Shown piece after piece: positions 36,745 to 47,468 of a stretch of 64,000 bases of DNA (its first letter is position 1; each line of letters opens with the position of its first letter). The notes beneath the pieces are model-generated. The model worked only from the letters and a program-made list of their open reading frames with translations, searched no databases and was not told where the DNA came from. The stretch is from the NCBI RefSeq assembly GCF_042648965.1, contig NZ_JBHRYJ010000002.1, forward strand, positions 434,001-498,000, written 5' to 3'. The stretch comes from Ferrovibrio xuzhouensis. Its GTDB lineage: Bacteria; Pseudomonadota; Alphaproteobacteria; Ferrovibrionales; Ferrovibrionaceae. The translations under genes were made by a program, and so were the position numbers.

Positions 36745-37557
36745 TTACGCCGGCAGGCTCCCGAGAAATGCATCCAGCGCGGTATTCACCGCCGCCGGCT
36801 GTTCTACCGAGGAACTATGCCCGGCTTTGGCGATCCTGACCAGACGGGATTGCGGGATCGCCGCGTGAATCCGTTCGGCCTTGGCCGGCACCGTGGCGGT
36901 ATCCTGCTCGCCGGCCATCACCAGCACCGGGCAGGCAATGCGTGGCAGTTCGTCATGGACGCCCTGGCGGTCGATCACGCCGTTCACCGCGCGCCAGATG
37001 CTGCGGCGGTTGCGGGTGAGCTTCTGCTGCCAGTGGCGCCGCTCCTCAGCCCGGGCAGGATCGCCCATGAAGTCGCGGCTGAACATGATCGGCATCACCT
37101 TTCCGGCAACCAGGCCAAGGCCGAGCCAGCGGGCGATAAAGTTCAGCTTGCGGTATTTCGGCACGTTTTCCGGCGGTTCCGGATCGGCCGAGGTCTCCAT
37201 CAGGATCAGCGAACGGGCCAGATCCGGCCGCCGCGCGCCGAGCCGCATGGCGACAAAGCCGCCCATCGACAGGCCGGCGAAATGCACCGCGCCAAGCTTG
37301 AGCGCCTCGATCAGCGCCACCGCATCGGCATAGACGGTTTCCATCGAGATACTGGTGGCTGCGTCATCGGCGCTGCGGCCCTGGCCGCGATGGTCATAGG
37401 CGATGACGCGATAGCGGCCCTGCAGATGCGCGGTCTGCGCCGCGAACATGCTGGCGTCCCACAGCAGGCCGTGGCTGAAGATCACCGTCTCGCCGGTCGC
37501 ACCGGGGCCGGTGTCTTCATAATACAGGGTGGTTCCGTTGATCTCGATGTGCGGCAT
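36745..37557 (-). CDS. alpha/beta-fold hydrolase, 3-oxoadipate enol-lactonase-like
   Basis: A 270-residue alpha/beta hydrolase. Motifs are FSHGLLWDASMF (oxyanion), YDHRGQGRS, nucleophile elbow GLSMGG with Ser, and GHSSSVEQP carrying the catalytic His. Overall similarity is to PcaD/bromoperoxidase-type hydrolases; the substrate is unknown. It lies 13 bases after the SDR gene, so they are probably one transcript. Confidence 0.82.
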   Translation of the reverse strand: MPHIEINGTTLYYEDTGPGATGETVIFSHGLLWDASMFAAQTAHLQGRYRVIAYDHRGQGRSADDAATSISMETVYADAVALIEALKLGAVHFAGLSMGGFVAMRLGARRPDLARSLILMETSADPEPPENVPKYRKLNFIARWLGLGLVAGKVMPIMFSRDFMGDPARAEERRHWQQKLTRNRRSIWRAVNGVIDRQGVHDELPRIACPVLVMAGEQDTATVPAKAERIHAAIPQSRLVRIAKAGHSSSVEQPAAVNTALDAFLGSLPA

Positions 37558-37570
37558 GGTGGCCGCAGTC

Positions 37571-38332
37571 TTACTGCGCCGTGATGCCGCCGTCGATCAC
37601 GAATTCCGCGCCGGTGACGAATTTCGATTCATCGGATGCAAGATAGAGGATGCAATTCGCCACGTCGTTGGGTTCGCCGAGCCGGCCGAGTGGCACCTGG
37701 GCGGCCAGCTTGGCGCGGCGGTCGTCCGGATCGCCGCCGGCATAGATCATCTCCTGCACCATCGGCGTGTCGATGAAGGTCGGGTGCACCGAGTTGCAGC
37801 GGATGTCGTATTTGCGCTTGGCGCAATGCAGCGCCGTGGTCTTGGCCAGCATGCGGGCGGCGGCCTTCGACGTGTTGTAGGCCGACATGTTGTGGCCGGC
37901 GATGATGCCTGAGACCGACGAGATGATGACGATCGAGCCCGGCGCATGGGCGCGCATGCGCGACAGGCCATGCTTGATACCGAGGAAGGGGCCGTGCAGG
38001 TTCACGTTGTGCACGAAATGCCATTCCTCGACGGTGATGTCTTCGACATTCTTCAGCACGCCGACGCCGGCCGAATGCACCATCACGTTCAGCTTGCCGA
38101 AAGCGGCATCGACTACGTCGAGCGCGGCGATCCACTGCTGCTCGCTGGTCACGTCGAGATTGATGGCGATGGCGTCCTTGCCGATCTCGTCGGCGACCGC
38201 GCGGGCACCATCGAGGTTGCGGTCGGCGATGGCGACTTTCGCGCCTTCCTTGGCCATCAGGATGGCGGTGGCTTTTCCCAGTCCCGAAGCGCCGCCGGTG
38301 ATCAGGGCGACCTTGTTGGATGCGCGACCCAT
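37571..38332 (-). CDS. SDR-family oxidoreductase
   Basis: A 253-residue classical short-chain dehydrogenase. The coenzyme motif is TGGASGLG with IADRN after beta-2, suggesting NAD preference; the catalytic Ser is in VIISSVSGII and YxxxK is YNTSKAA. The family reduces or oxidises secondary alcohols, often hydroxysteroids or 3-hydroxyacyl substrates. AGGAGG lies upstream of the ATG. First gene of a minus-strand run with the hydrolase and the amidotransferase. Confidence 0.85.
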   Translation of the reverse strand: MGRASNKVALITGGASGLGKATAILMAKEGAKVAIADRNLDGARAVADEIGKDAIAINLDVTSEQQWIAALDVVDAAFGKLNVMVHSAGVGVLKNVEDITVEEWHFVHNVNLHGPFLGIKHGLSRMRAHAPGSIVIISSVSGIIAGHNMSAYNTSKAAARMLAKTTALHCAKRKYDIRCNSVHPTFIDTPMVQEMIYAGGDPDDRRAKLAAQVPLGRLGEPNDVANCILYLASDESKFVTGAEFVIDGGITAQ

Positions 38333-38404
38333 CGTGTGTTTCCTCCTGCTGTCTTTGCCGCAGGATAGCCGGGTCGCCGGCCGGGGCGCAAATATGACGC
38401 CGCG

Positions 38405-40579
38405 TCAATCGCGTTTAATGAGGCCGGTAAAACCAGCAATTGCGAGCGTTGTAATAAGCCAACCAAGCAGCGTGTGAACCCAGTAATATATTCTGTAAGA
38501 ATAGTCGACTTGTCCCTTGTGATTGATGTGCCTCGGTACCCAATAGGCTTCCTGCTGGAGGTCGAGCACGGGCAAAAATGAATCGATCGAGTAGATTAGG
38601 CCGTTAAAACTAGGATATAGGCTCGGTAGGGTATCTGCTGGGTCGTATTGGCTTACTGCTTTAGAAAGAAACATTCGTGCCTTGGTTGGTCCTATGTAGC
38701 CATTTGAATGGCCAATATGAAACACAACCCACCCAAAAAGAATAACGATGCTGCCCCACATTAATGCCTTTGTGGGACGATAACCGTATCCGACAAGCAT
38801 ATCCAAAACTGCATGTCGGAACTTTGCTAAGACTCCTCCGAGCCTACCGCTTAATCTAAGCCTCCTCTGCTTCTCGATAAGAATTGTCCTAGAATCAACT
38901 TCATGACCCATGCGCTTCAGGACATGCGCCAATTGTTCAAATGGCTGTGGCCGGAAGTTTTTCGCAAGGTGATCGCTGGACTGTCTCAGGAGCCATTTTA
39001 AACGTGTCGAAACATCTGTAGGTGCATATCCACCAATATTGGAATAGATAAAGCGATCTAGTTTCATTTGGCCTTGAGGAGGCCAGCAATGCTCAGAGTC
39101 TATGAGCGTTCGGCAGCTTGCATCTCTTAAATCTAGATGGCCAATGGCGAGATTTTTATGCATTAAAATAGCCCCGCCTACCGAAAGGCCGTGAGCTATT
39201 ATCGAATTTATACTATTTTTTTCTGGGGTTGAACTGGCGATTGAAAAGTCGCCCCCTACTGCTGTGTTGTTGAGGCGTATGGCACCATCACACCGCCAGC
39301 CTGTATCGAATATCAGCGCTTGCGCGATCTTGGAGTGGCTGATGTTCAGGGCGGTCTTTTGAATTTCTCTATTTTTTTGTTTTTCCAAATTCACGCATGA
39401 TTGAATAAATCTGGCATCAAATCCGACTGTAGCGTTCTCAAGATTAATTAGTCCTAGAGCCAGAACGTTGGGGCCAATTTCTATGCCGCCACTGATGCTG
39501 GATTGGTTAAAGCCAATAGACTCTGGATGGCCGTAGAATTTTGATTTTCGTATTACAGCGCTATTGCCAATTTTGACCAGAGGCATCTTAAAGCATTTTG
39601 TGAATCTCGACCCATTTCGCACATACAGGCCCAAGCCTATGCTTGCGCCGCTTCCAATTATGGATGTGTCTTCATCAAGATTCCCAATCAAACTTCTTCG
39701 GATTTCTACAAACGATTTTGTCTGAAGAGCGATAAGCATAATTCCAGAAGAAATCCTGGAATCGTCCACTATTACTGGGCCATCAACTATGGTTGAGTGC
39801 AGTTCAAGACGTGCTCTATGTTTAATTAGGCGGCACTTCGCCACTTGAAGGTGGCGACGTACGTGCGCCGAATTTATAGAAAGAGGGCCTTCTAATCGAA
39901 TCCTTGTGAATCTAAGTGATCCGTGAATTGTTGATTCATCGAATCTTATTTTCGCGTTTTTTCCCGCAATGTGTCCTTCTATGAATTCAACGCTTCCAAG
40001 AATAGTGGCGCTAAAAAAATCTATACAGCCAAGGATATAAAAATTATCCCGGCATCGAACTCCTTGTCCTATTGTGGCTGATTCTAAAGAAATCGCATTG
40101 TCTTCACTTGTTGAGTGGAATCTACTTCCGCTGAGTGCGAGAGTCCCTTTTATGTGACACCCCATAAGTGTTGTAGGTTTTAAGAATACAGAATTTATGA
40201 GGTGCGTATCTTTTTCTACGGAAAGCCCTATCCCGTAGATCTCAGAATTAAATCGACATTCTGAAACAAGAAAGTTTCCTAATGCGGCACTATCAAGGAA
40301 CAATGCGTTGCTGAACTCGCAGCCACTAAAACGTAGCGTCCCCTCAAAAGTAAGATGGTCAAGATAAAGCGGGCCATCAATAAGCGCGTTTGAGATATCT
40401 AAAGAAGAGTGCTCTTTGTTTTTGTTCTTGATGTAGCTGGTGAGAAAATCTCCGCGAATCGTCCGTTCTTTGGGCCAGTTGTGGGCGGCGGAGATTGGGG
40501 ACCATTCGGTCGTAATTGATGAAACAGAACCCGTATCGATCAGTTCCTTCTCTGCGGCTGATGTGGGTTGTAGTGCCAT
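38405..40579 (-). CDS. AT-rich beta-helix-like membrane protein of unknown function
   Basis: A 724-residue protein whose coding DNA is visibly AT-rich (about 28-45% G+C in sampled lines, against roughly two thirds nearby). Residues about 55-520 repeat short hydrophobic-Gly strands (such as IDGPLYLDHLTFEGTLRFSG, GSVEFIEGHIAG), suggesting a solenoid. A conserved-looking block RPQPFEQLAHVLKRMGHEVD (about 565-585) and a charged helix follow. Two C-terminal hydrophobic helices (ALMWGSIVILFGWVVFHIG and WVHTLLGWLITTLAIAGFTG) bracket YSIDSFLPVLDLQQEAYWVP. No enzyme motif is seen. I recall this last architecture in bacterial proteins labelled membrane-associated oxidoreductase, without known function. 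It starts ten bases after the ilvA stop. Probably horizontally acquired. Confidence 0.85.
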   Translation of the reverse strand: MALQPTSAAEKELIDTGSVSSITTEWSPISAAHNWPKERTIRGDFLTSYIKNKNKEHSSLDISNALIDGPLYLDHLTFEGTLRFSGCEFSNALFLDSAALGNFLVSECRFNSEIYGIGLSVEKDTHLINSVFLKPTTLMGCHIKGTLALSGSRFHSTSEDNAISLESATIGQGVRCRDNFYILGCIDFFSATILGSVEFIEGHIAGKNAKIRFDESTIHGSLRFTRIRLEGPLSINSAHVRRHLQVAKCRLIKHRARLELHSTIVDGPVIVDDSRISSGIMLIALQTKSFVEIRRSLIGNLDEDTSIIGSGASIGLGLYVRNGSRFTKCFKMPLVKIGNSAVIRKSKFYGHPESIGFNQSSISGGIEIGPNVLALGLINLENATVGFDARFIQSCVNLEKQKNREIQKTALNISHSKIAQALIFDTGWRCDGAIRLNNTAVGGDFSIASSTPEKNSINSIIAHGLSVGGAILMHKNLAIGHLDLRDASCRTLIDSEHCWPPQGQMKLDRFIYSNIGGYAPTDVSTRLKWLLRQSSDHLAKNFRPQPFEQLAHVLKRMGHEVDSRTILIEKQRRLRLSGRLGGVLAKFRHAVLDMLVGYGYRPTKALMWGSIVILFGWVVFHIGHSNGYIGPTKARMFLSKAVSQYDPADTLPSLYPSFNGLIYSIDSFLPVLDLQQEAYWVPRHINHKGQVDYSYRIYYWVHTLLGWLITTLAIAGFTGLIKRD

Positions 40580-40588
40580 GGTGTTCTC

Positions 40589-41830
40589 TCAATCCGGTTC
40601 TTCCAGCTTGGCGGCCAGGCCGGCGGCGGCCAGGGCGGCCAGCAGTTCGTCGAGATGGTCGCGGTCGCGAGCCTCGACGACGAACTCGATCTCGGTCGAC
40701 TTGGCCGAGGCCAGTGTGAACAGCCGCTGGTGGGCGACCTCGACGATGTTGACGCCGGCGGCGCCGATCACGCCCGACGCCTTGGCCAGCCGGCCCGGCG
40801 CGTCGTCGGTCATCACGATGATCCGGGCCAGCCGACCGTCGCGCACCAGGCCGCGCATCAGCACGGAGGCGAGCAGGCGGGTGTCGATATTGCCACCCGA
40901 GAGGACGATGCCGACATTGCGGCCGGCGAAACGCTGCGGGTCGGCCATCAGGGCGGCGAGGCCGGCGGCGCCGGCGCCCTCGCAGACCGTCTTCTCGATC
41001 TCGACCAGGGCGACGATGGCGCGTTCGATATCCGCCTCGCGGGCGATCAGCACGTCGTCCACCAGGCGCCGCGCCACCTCGATGGTGCTGCGGCCGACGT
41101 CGCGCACCGAAATGCCCTCGGCGATCGACACGCCGCCGACGCTGACCGGCAGGCCGTGCATCTCCTGGTACATCGCCGTGTACAGCTCGCTCTCGACGCC
41201 GTAGATGCGCAGGGAGGGTTTCAGCGCCTTGGCCGCGGTGGCCATGCCGGCGATCAGCCCGCCACCGCCGACCGGCACGATCAGGTCATCCAGTGCCGGC
41301 GCCTGTTCCAGCATTTCCAGCGCCAGGGTGCCCTGGCCAGCCATGATGGCGTCGTCGTCATAGGGGTGCACGAAGACATAGCCATGCTCGGCGGCGAGCG
41401 CATGGGCCTTGGTGGCGGCTTCCACCAGCGTCTCGCCTTCCAGCACCACCCTGGCGCCGAGCGCGCGGACATGGCGGATCTTCACAAACGGCGTGATCGT
41501 CGGCATCACGATGGTGGCGGGGATGCCGAGCCGGCTGGCGTGATAGGCGACGCCCTGGGCGTGGTTGCCGGCCGACATGGCGATGACGCCGCGGGCCCGT
41601 TCGGCCTCGGTCAGCTGCAGCAGCTTGTTGAGTGCACCGCGCTCCTTGAAGCTCGCGGTGAACTGGTGATTCTCGAATTTCAGCCAGACCCTGGCGCCGG
41701 TCAGCTTCGACAGGGTGTAGGACTGCAGGCAGGGGGTCTCGGCCACGGCGCCGCGAATGCGCTCGGCGGCGGTGCGCACATCGGCCAGCGTGATGGCCGG
41801 GCGGCTGGCGGCGGCAGCCTGGCTGGACAT
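40589..41830 (-). CDS. ilvA: threonine ammonia-lyase (threonine dehydratase) with C-terminal ACT domain
   Basis: A 413-residue fold-type II PLP enzyme deaminating threonine to 2-oxobutyrate for isoleucine synthesis. The PLP lysine is in TASFKERGALNK; the phosphate loop is VPVGGGGLIAG. A single ACT domain (about 335-400: IIVMTDDAPGRLAKASGVIG) is present; this length matches the ACT-containing catabolic/biosynthetic class. AGGGAG lies before ATG 41830. An upstream in-frame ATG at 41878 is less likely. ilvE is at 56901. Confidence 0.93.
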   Translation of the reverse strand: MSSQAAAASRPAITLADVRTAAERIRGAVAETPCLQSYTLSKLTGARVWLKFENHQFTASFKERGALNKLLQLTEAERARGVIAMSAGNHAQGVAYHASRLGIPATIVMPTITPFVKIRHVRALGARVVLEGETLVEAATKAHALAAEHGYVFVHPYDDDAIMAGQGTLALEMLEQAPALDDLIVPVGGGGLIAGMATAAKALKPSLRIYGVESELYTAMYQEMHGLPVSVGGVSIAEGISVRDVGRSTIEVARRLVDDVLIAREADIERAIVALVEIEKTVCEGAGAAGLAALMADPQRFAGRNVGIVLSGGNIDTRLLASVLMRGLVRDGRLARIIVMTDDAPGRLAKASGVIGAAGVNIVEVAHQRLFTLASAKSTEIEFVVEARDRDHLDELLAALAAAGLAAKLEEPD

Positions 41831-41952
41831 GGGCAACTCCCTGAAAAGATACGATCTTCGGAAAAACGGGCTGCCCAAGCGGTACGGCGTGGGGGGCTGC
41901 GAGTCAACTGCCGGGCTTGGCCGGGGCGGGGGCGGGCGCTAGTCTTGATCCT

Positions 41953-42474
41953 ATGGAGTCCACACCGAACCCCGCCGCCCAGCCGGCTCCGGTCTTCGTC
42001 GCCGAGCTGAAGCCGCACCGCTCGCTGGGGCCGCGCGGCTTTGCCATCCTGATGGCGGTGGTGGCCGGGGTGAATTTTGCCGCCGGCGCGCTGTTCTGGG
42101 CCAAGGGCGCCTGGCCGGTGTTCGGCTTCTGCGGCCTCGACGTGGCGGCCGTCTTCCTCGCCTTCCGCTACAATTACCGCCAGGCCCGGGCCCGCGAGTA
42201 TCTCAGTCTCGACGGCGAGGCGCTGACCGTGCGGCGGATCGACATGAAGGGCCGCGAGCGTGTCTGGCGGTTGCAGCCCTACTGGCTGCGGATTGAATGC
42301 GACATGGAGGATGATGCCTCCCGCCTGCGGCTGTGGAGCCATGGCCGCGTGCTGTCGGTCGGCGATTTCCTCAGCCCGCAGGAACGCCGCAGGCTCGCCG
42401 ATGCGTTGCGCGACGCCCTGTGGCGCTGGCGCCAGCCGACGGATGCCGGTCTGCGCCCGCTCGACCGGGTCTGA
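41953..42474 (+). CDS. DUF2244 integral membrane protein
   Basis: A 173-residue protein with two hydrophobic segments (GFAILMAVVAGVNFAAGALFW and VFGFCGLDVAAVFLAFRYN) and a cytoplasmic C-terminal half, ending in LRDALWRW. The LKPHRSLGPRGF start and YNYRQARAREYLSLDGEALTV match the alphaproteobacterial DUF2244 family, of unknown function; a link to cytochrome oxidase regions is common elsewhere but not visible here. Divergent from ilvA, convergent with dapB. Confidence 0.83.
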   Translation: MESTPNPAAQPAPVFVAELKPHRSLGPRGFAILMAVVAGVNFAAGALFWAKGAWPVFGFCGLDVAAVFLAFRYNYRQARAREYLSLDGEALTVRRIDMKGRERVWRLQPYWLRIECDMEDDASRLRLWSHGRVLSVGDFLSPQERRRLADALRDALWRWRQPTDAGLRPLDRV

Positions 42475-42480
42475 TCAGCG

Positions 42481-43296
42481 CTAGCCTTTCGCCAGCCCCA
42501 GCACGTCGTTCATGTCGTAAAGCCCCGGCGCCTTGCCATGGGCCCACAGTGCCGCGCGCACCGCGCCGCGGGCGAAGATGCTGCGGTCGGTGGCCTTGTG
42601 GCTGAGCTCGATGCGTTCGTTGTCGGCGGCAAAGACTACCGTATGCTCGCCGGCGACATTGCCGCCGCGCAGCGACGCAAAACCGATATGGCCGGCCTTG
42701 CGCGCACCGGTGATGCCGTCGCGGCCGCGGTCGGCGACAGCGTCGAGCTTCACGCCGCGCCCCTTCGCCGCCTGTTCGCCCAGCAGGATGGCGGTGCCGG
42801 ACGGGGCATCGACCTTCATGCGGTGATGCATCTCGACGATCTCGATGTCCCAGTCCTCGCCGAGCGCCGCTGCCACCTGGCGGGTCAGGCCGGCCAGGAT
42901 GTTGACGCCGAGGCTCATGTTGAAGCTCTGCACGATGGCACAGCTTTTGGCCGCCGCATGCAGCGCCTCGAAATGCTCATGCTCCAGTCCGGTGGTGCCG
43001 ACCACATAGGCGGTGCCGCTGTTCGCCGCCAGCGTGGCATGGGTGGCGAGCGTTTCCGGCACGCTGAAATCGAGCACGGCATCGACGGCGCCGAACAGGG
43101 CGGCGGCATCGTCGGTGACCTTCAGCCCGGTGGCGCCGCTGCCGATCAGCAGGCCCGGGTCCTGGCCCAGATGCGGCGAGCCAGGCCGCTCGGTGCCACC
43201 GCCGAGGGCGGCGCCTTCGGTGGCGGCGACGGCGCGCGCCATGGCGAAGCCCATGCGGCCGCCGATGCCGAGGATGCCGATGCGGGTTGCGGACAT
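42481..43296 (-). CDS. dapB: 4-hydroxy-tetrahydrodipicolinate reductase
   Basis: A 271-residue NAD(P)H enzyme of lysine/diaminopimelate synthesis. The coenzyme site is GILGIGGRMG; the substrate motif is EMHHRMKVDAPSGTA, and DAVLDFSVPE precedes it. GGAG lies eight bases before ATG 43296. Upstream on the same strand, 110 bases away, is the dnaJ stop; dnaK-dnaJ-dapB is a known order in Alphaproteobacteria. Confidence 0.95.
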   Translation of the reverse strand: MSATRIGILGIGGRMGFAMARAVAATEGAALGGGTERPGSPHLGQDPGLLIGSGATGLKVTDDAAALFGAVDAVLDFSVPETLATHATLAANSGTAYVVGTTGLEHEHFEALHAAAKSCAIVQSFNMSLGVNILAGLTRQVAAALGEDWDIEIVEMHHRMKVDAPSGTAILLGEQAAKGRGVKLDAVADRGRDGITGARKAGHIGFASLRGGNVAGEHTVVFAADNERIELSHKATDRSIFARGAVRAALWAHGKAPGLYDMNDVLGLAKG

Positions 43297-43406
43297 GATT
43301 GGATCTCCGGGCGGATAGATGACGAGCAAAATGGCGAGCACTCTAGCAGCGCCGCAGCAAACCGTCATCCCGGACTGGGCGGATGGAAAGAAGCCGGTGC
43401 GGGGCC

Positions 43407-44561
43407 TTACTCGGCCTTGCCGGCCAGCATTTCCTTGACCTTGGCGAAGAAGCCCGAGCTTTCCGGGCTCGATTCTTCATCTTCAAGGGTGGCGAATTCC
43501 TCGAGCAGTTCGCGCTGGCGCTTGTTCAGCTTCACCGGCGTCTCGACCATCACCTGGATGTAGAGATCGCCATGGCCGGAGCCGAAGCCGGACTGCTGCA
43601 GCGAGGGCATGCCCTTGCCGCGCAGGCGGAACTGCTTGCCGGTCTGGCTGCCGCCGGGGATGGTGACGCGGGCCTTGCCGCCGTCCAGCGTCGGCACCTC
43701 GATCTGGCCGCCGAGTGCGGCCGTGGTCATCGATACCGGCACCCGGCAATGCAGATTCTGGCCGTCGCGGCGAAACAGCCGGTGCGGCTGCACGCTCAGG
43801 AAAACATAGAGGTCGCCGGCCTGGCCGCCGCGGATGCCGGCTTCGCCCTCGCCGGCCAGCCGGATGCGGTTGCCCTCGTCGACGCCGGGCGGAATGTCGA
43901 CTTCCAGCGTCTTTTCGTTATGCACGCGGCCGGCGCCACCGCAGGCCTTGCACGGTTTCTCGATCACCCGGCCGGCACCGCCGCAGGTCGGGCAGGTCCG
44001 CTCGATGGTGAAAAAGCCCTGCTGGGCGCGCACCTTGCCGTGGCCCTTGCAGGTCGGGCAGGCGATCGGCTGCTGGCCGGCCTCGGCGCCCGAGCCGTCG
44101 CAGGCTTCGCAGGCGATCGAAGTCGGCACGCGGATCTTGGCATTCTTGCCGCGATAGCAGTCTTCCAGCGTGATTTCGAGATTGTAACGCAGGTCCGAGC
44201 CGCGATTGGCGTTGCCGCGCCCGCCGGGGCCGCCGCGCCCACCCATGAACTCGCCGAACAGGTCGTCGAAGATGTCGGAAAACGATGTGAAATCGAAACC
44301 GGCGCCGCCCGGACCACCGGGACCGCGGCCGCCCTCGAAGGCAGCATGGCCGTACTGGTCGTAGGCCGCGCGCTTCTGGTCGTCCTTCAGGACGTCATAG
44401 GCCTCGCTGAGTTCCTTGAACCGGGCTTCGGCTTCCTTGTCGCCCGGATTGCGGTCCGGGTGAAACTGCATGGCGAGCTTGCGGTAAGCTTTTTTCAGCT
44501 CTTCCGCGCCGGTGCCGCGTTGCACGCCGAGGATCTCGTAATAGTCGCGTTTGGTCGACAT
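43407..44561 (-). CDS. dnaJ: chaperone DnaJ (Hsp40)
   Basis: A 384-residue class I J-protein that stimulates DnaK ATPase. The J domain (residues 1-70) has the HPD motif in QFHPDRNPG. It is followed by a Gly-rich segment, four CxxCxGxG zinc modules between about 148 and 215 (CEACDGSG, CPTCKGHG, CPTCGGAG, CKACGGAG) and the two C-terminal substrate domains. A 72-base spacer with a hairpin separates it from dnaK. Confidence 0.97.
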   Translation of the reverse strand: MSTKRDYYEILGVQRGTGAEELKKAYRKLAMQFHPDRNPGDKEAEARFKELSEAYDVLKDDQKRAAYDQYGHAAFEGGRGPGGPGGAGFDFTSFSDIFDDLFGEFMGGRGGPGGRGNANRGSDLRYNLEITLEDCYRGKNAKIRVPTSIACEACDGSGAEAGQQPIACPTCKGHGKVRAQQGFFTIERTCPTCGGAGRVIEKPCKACGGAGRVHNEKTLEVDIPPGVDEGNRIRLAGEGEAGIRGGQAGDLYVFLSVQPHRLFRRDGQNLHCRVPVSMTTAALGGQIEVPTLDGGKARVTIPGGSQTGKQFRLRGKGMPSLQQSGFGSGHGDLYIQVMVETPVKLNKRQRELLEEFATLEDEESSPESSGFFAKVKEMLAGKAE

Positions 44562-44588
44562 CAGCGGGACTTCCTGTCCGAAGCAGAA

Positions 44589-44616
44589 CCGGGCGCCGCT
44601 GGATGGCGGCGCCCGG
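44589..44616 (-). promoter_or_regulatory. hairpin in the dnaK-dnaJ spacer
   Basis: A perfect 11-base stem (CCGGGCGCCGC / GCGGCGCCCGG) with a six-base loop and no T-run. It probably acts on mRNA processing or stability, or as partial terminator lowering dnaJ relative to dnaK. Confidence 0.6.
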
Positions 44617-44633
44617 CTGGTCGGGTTGTCGGC

Positions 44634-46574
<1,941 letters not shown>

Positions 46575-46662
46575 GTGGTCTCACTCCTTTTTGCGGCGGT
46601 CCGGGGCGGCCTTGTCGGCCAAGCACCGCGCGGGACCCCTGTTTCATACTGTCGCGGGGTAT

Positions 46663-46690
46663 GTAAGTGGGCGCCGGCCGTCCCGCAACG
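46663..46690 (-). promoter_or_regulatory. possible RpoH-type promoter of dnaK
   Basis: On the minus strand GTTGCGG (-35 side) is followed, after about 13 bases, by CCCACTTA, loosely resembling the sigma-32 pattern CTTGAA...CCCCATNT. Weak by eye. No CIRCE element (TTAGCACTC-N9-GAGTGCTAA) is found upstream of dnaK. Confidence 0.22.
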
Positions 46691-46847
46691 GGTGTGGCGA
46701 AAAAATGTCCCGGAAAATGCCCCGAAACGCCGCTTTCCGGCGACTCGGGCCCGGCCCGGCCGGGATTGTCGGGGCCAAGCGAATCCAACAGCTTGCCGCC
46801 GGCCTCCGGCTCTGGACAGCGCAAGGCCATGCCCCACATGGTGAGGC

Positions 46848-47468
46848 ATGGCCGATCCTTTCCCGCCTGACGGCTTTCGCCAGTATCCCGGCCTGCTCGA
46901 CCACACGGCGCAGCAGGCGCTGGCGGCGGCCGTGCTGGCGCTGCTGGACGAGGCGCCGGCCTATCACGCCACCATGCCGAAAAGCGGCCGACCGATGAGC
47001 GTCGCCATGAGCAATGCCGGGCGGCTCGGCTGGTATTCCGACCGGGACGGCGGCTACCGTTATGTTGAACGCCACCCGCAGACCGGCCGGCCCTGGCCGG
47101 CGATCCCGGCGGCGGCGCTCGGCATCTGGCGGCAGGTGGCGGGCTGGCCGGACGAGCCGGAATGCTGCCTGATCAACCTCTATCGCGACGGGGCGAAAAT
47201 GGGCCTGCACCAGGATCGCGACGAGGCGGAGCTGGCCGCCCCGGTGGTGTCGATCTCGCTGGGTGACGAGGCGGTGTTCCGGCTCGGCGGCACACTGCGT
47301 GGCGGGCCGACCCGGTCTCTGAAACTGGCGTCTGGCGGCGTGCTGGTGCTGGGCGGCGCGGCGCGGCTGGCTTTCCACGGCATCGACCGGGTGCTGGGCG
47401 GTTCCAGCCGTCTGCTGCCCGGTGGCGGCCGGATCAATCTGACATTGCGGCGGGTGACTCGGCTATAG
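46848..47468 (+). CDS. alkB: alpha-ketoglutarate-dependent dioxygenase AlkB
   Basis: A 206-residue Fe(II)/2-oxoglutarate enzyme repairing 1-methyladenine and 3-methylcytosine in DNA or RNA. The iron site is HQD in GLHQDRDE with the distal His in AFHGIDR; the 2-oxoglutarate Arg lies in RINLTLRRVTR. GWYSDRDGGYRYVE and NLYRDGAKMG are family motifs. Divergent from dnaK (273-base spacer). Its 3' end overlaps the convergent histidine kinase gene by 35 bases. No SOS or Ada box is evident. Confidence 0.92.
   Translation: MADPFPPDGFRQYPGLLDHTAQQALAAAVLALLDEAPAYHATMPKSGRPMSVAMSNAGRLGWYSDRDGGYRYVERHPQTGRPWPAIPAAALGIWRQVAGWPDEPECCLINLYRDGAKMGLHQDRDEAELAAPVVSISLGDEAVFRLGGTLRGGPTRSLKLASGGVLVLGGAARLAFHGIDRVLGGSSRLLPGGGRINLTLRRVTRL

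Noticed and set aside
38333..38420. Direct-repeat borders or integrase site at the left end of the AT-rich gene
   Set aside because: I compared the sequence at both ends by eye and found no shared repeat or tRNA target.
46575..46847. CIRCE operator before dnaK
   Set aside because: No TTAGCACTC-N9-GAGTGCTAA or close variant is present there or before grpE or hrcA.
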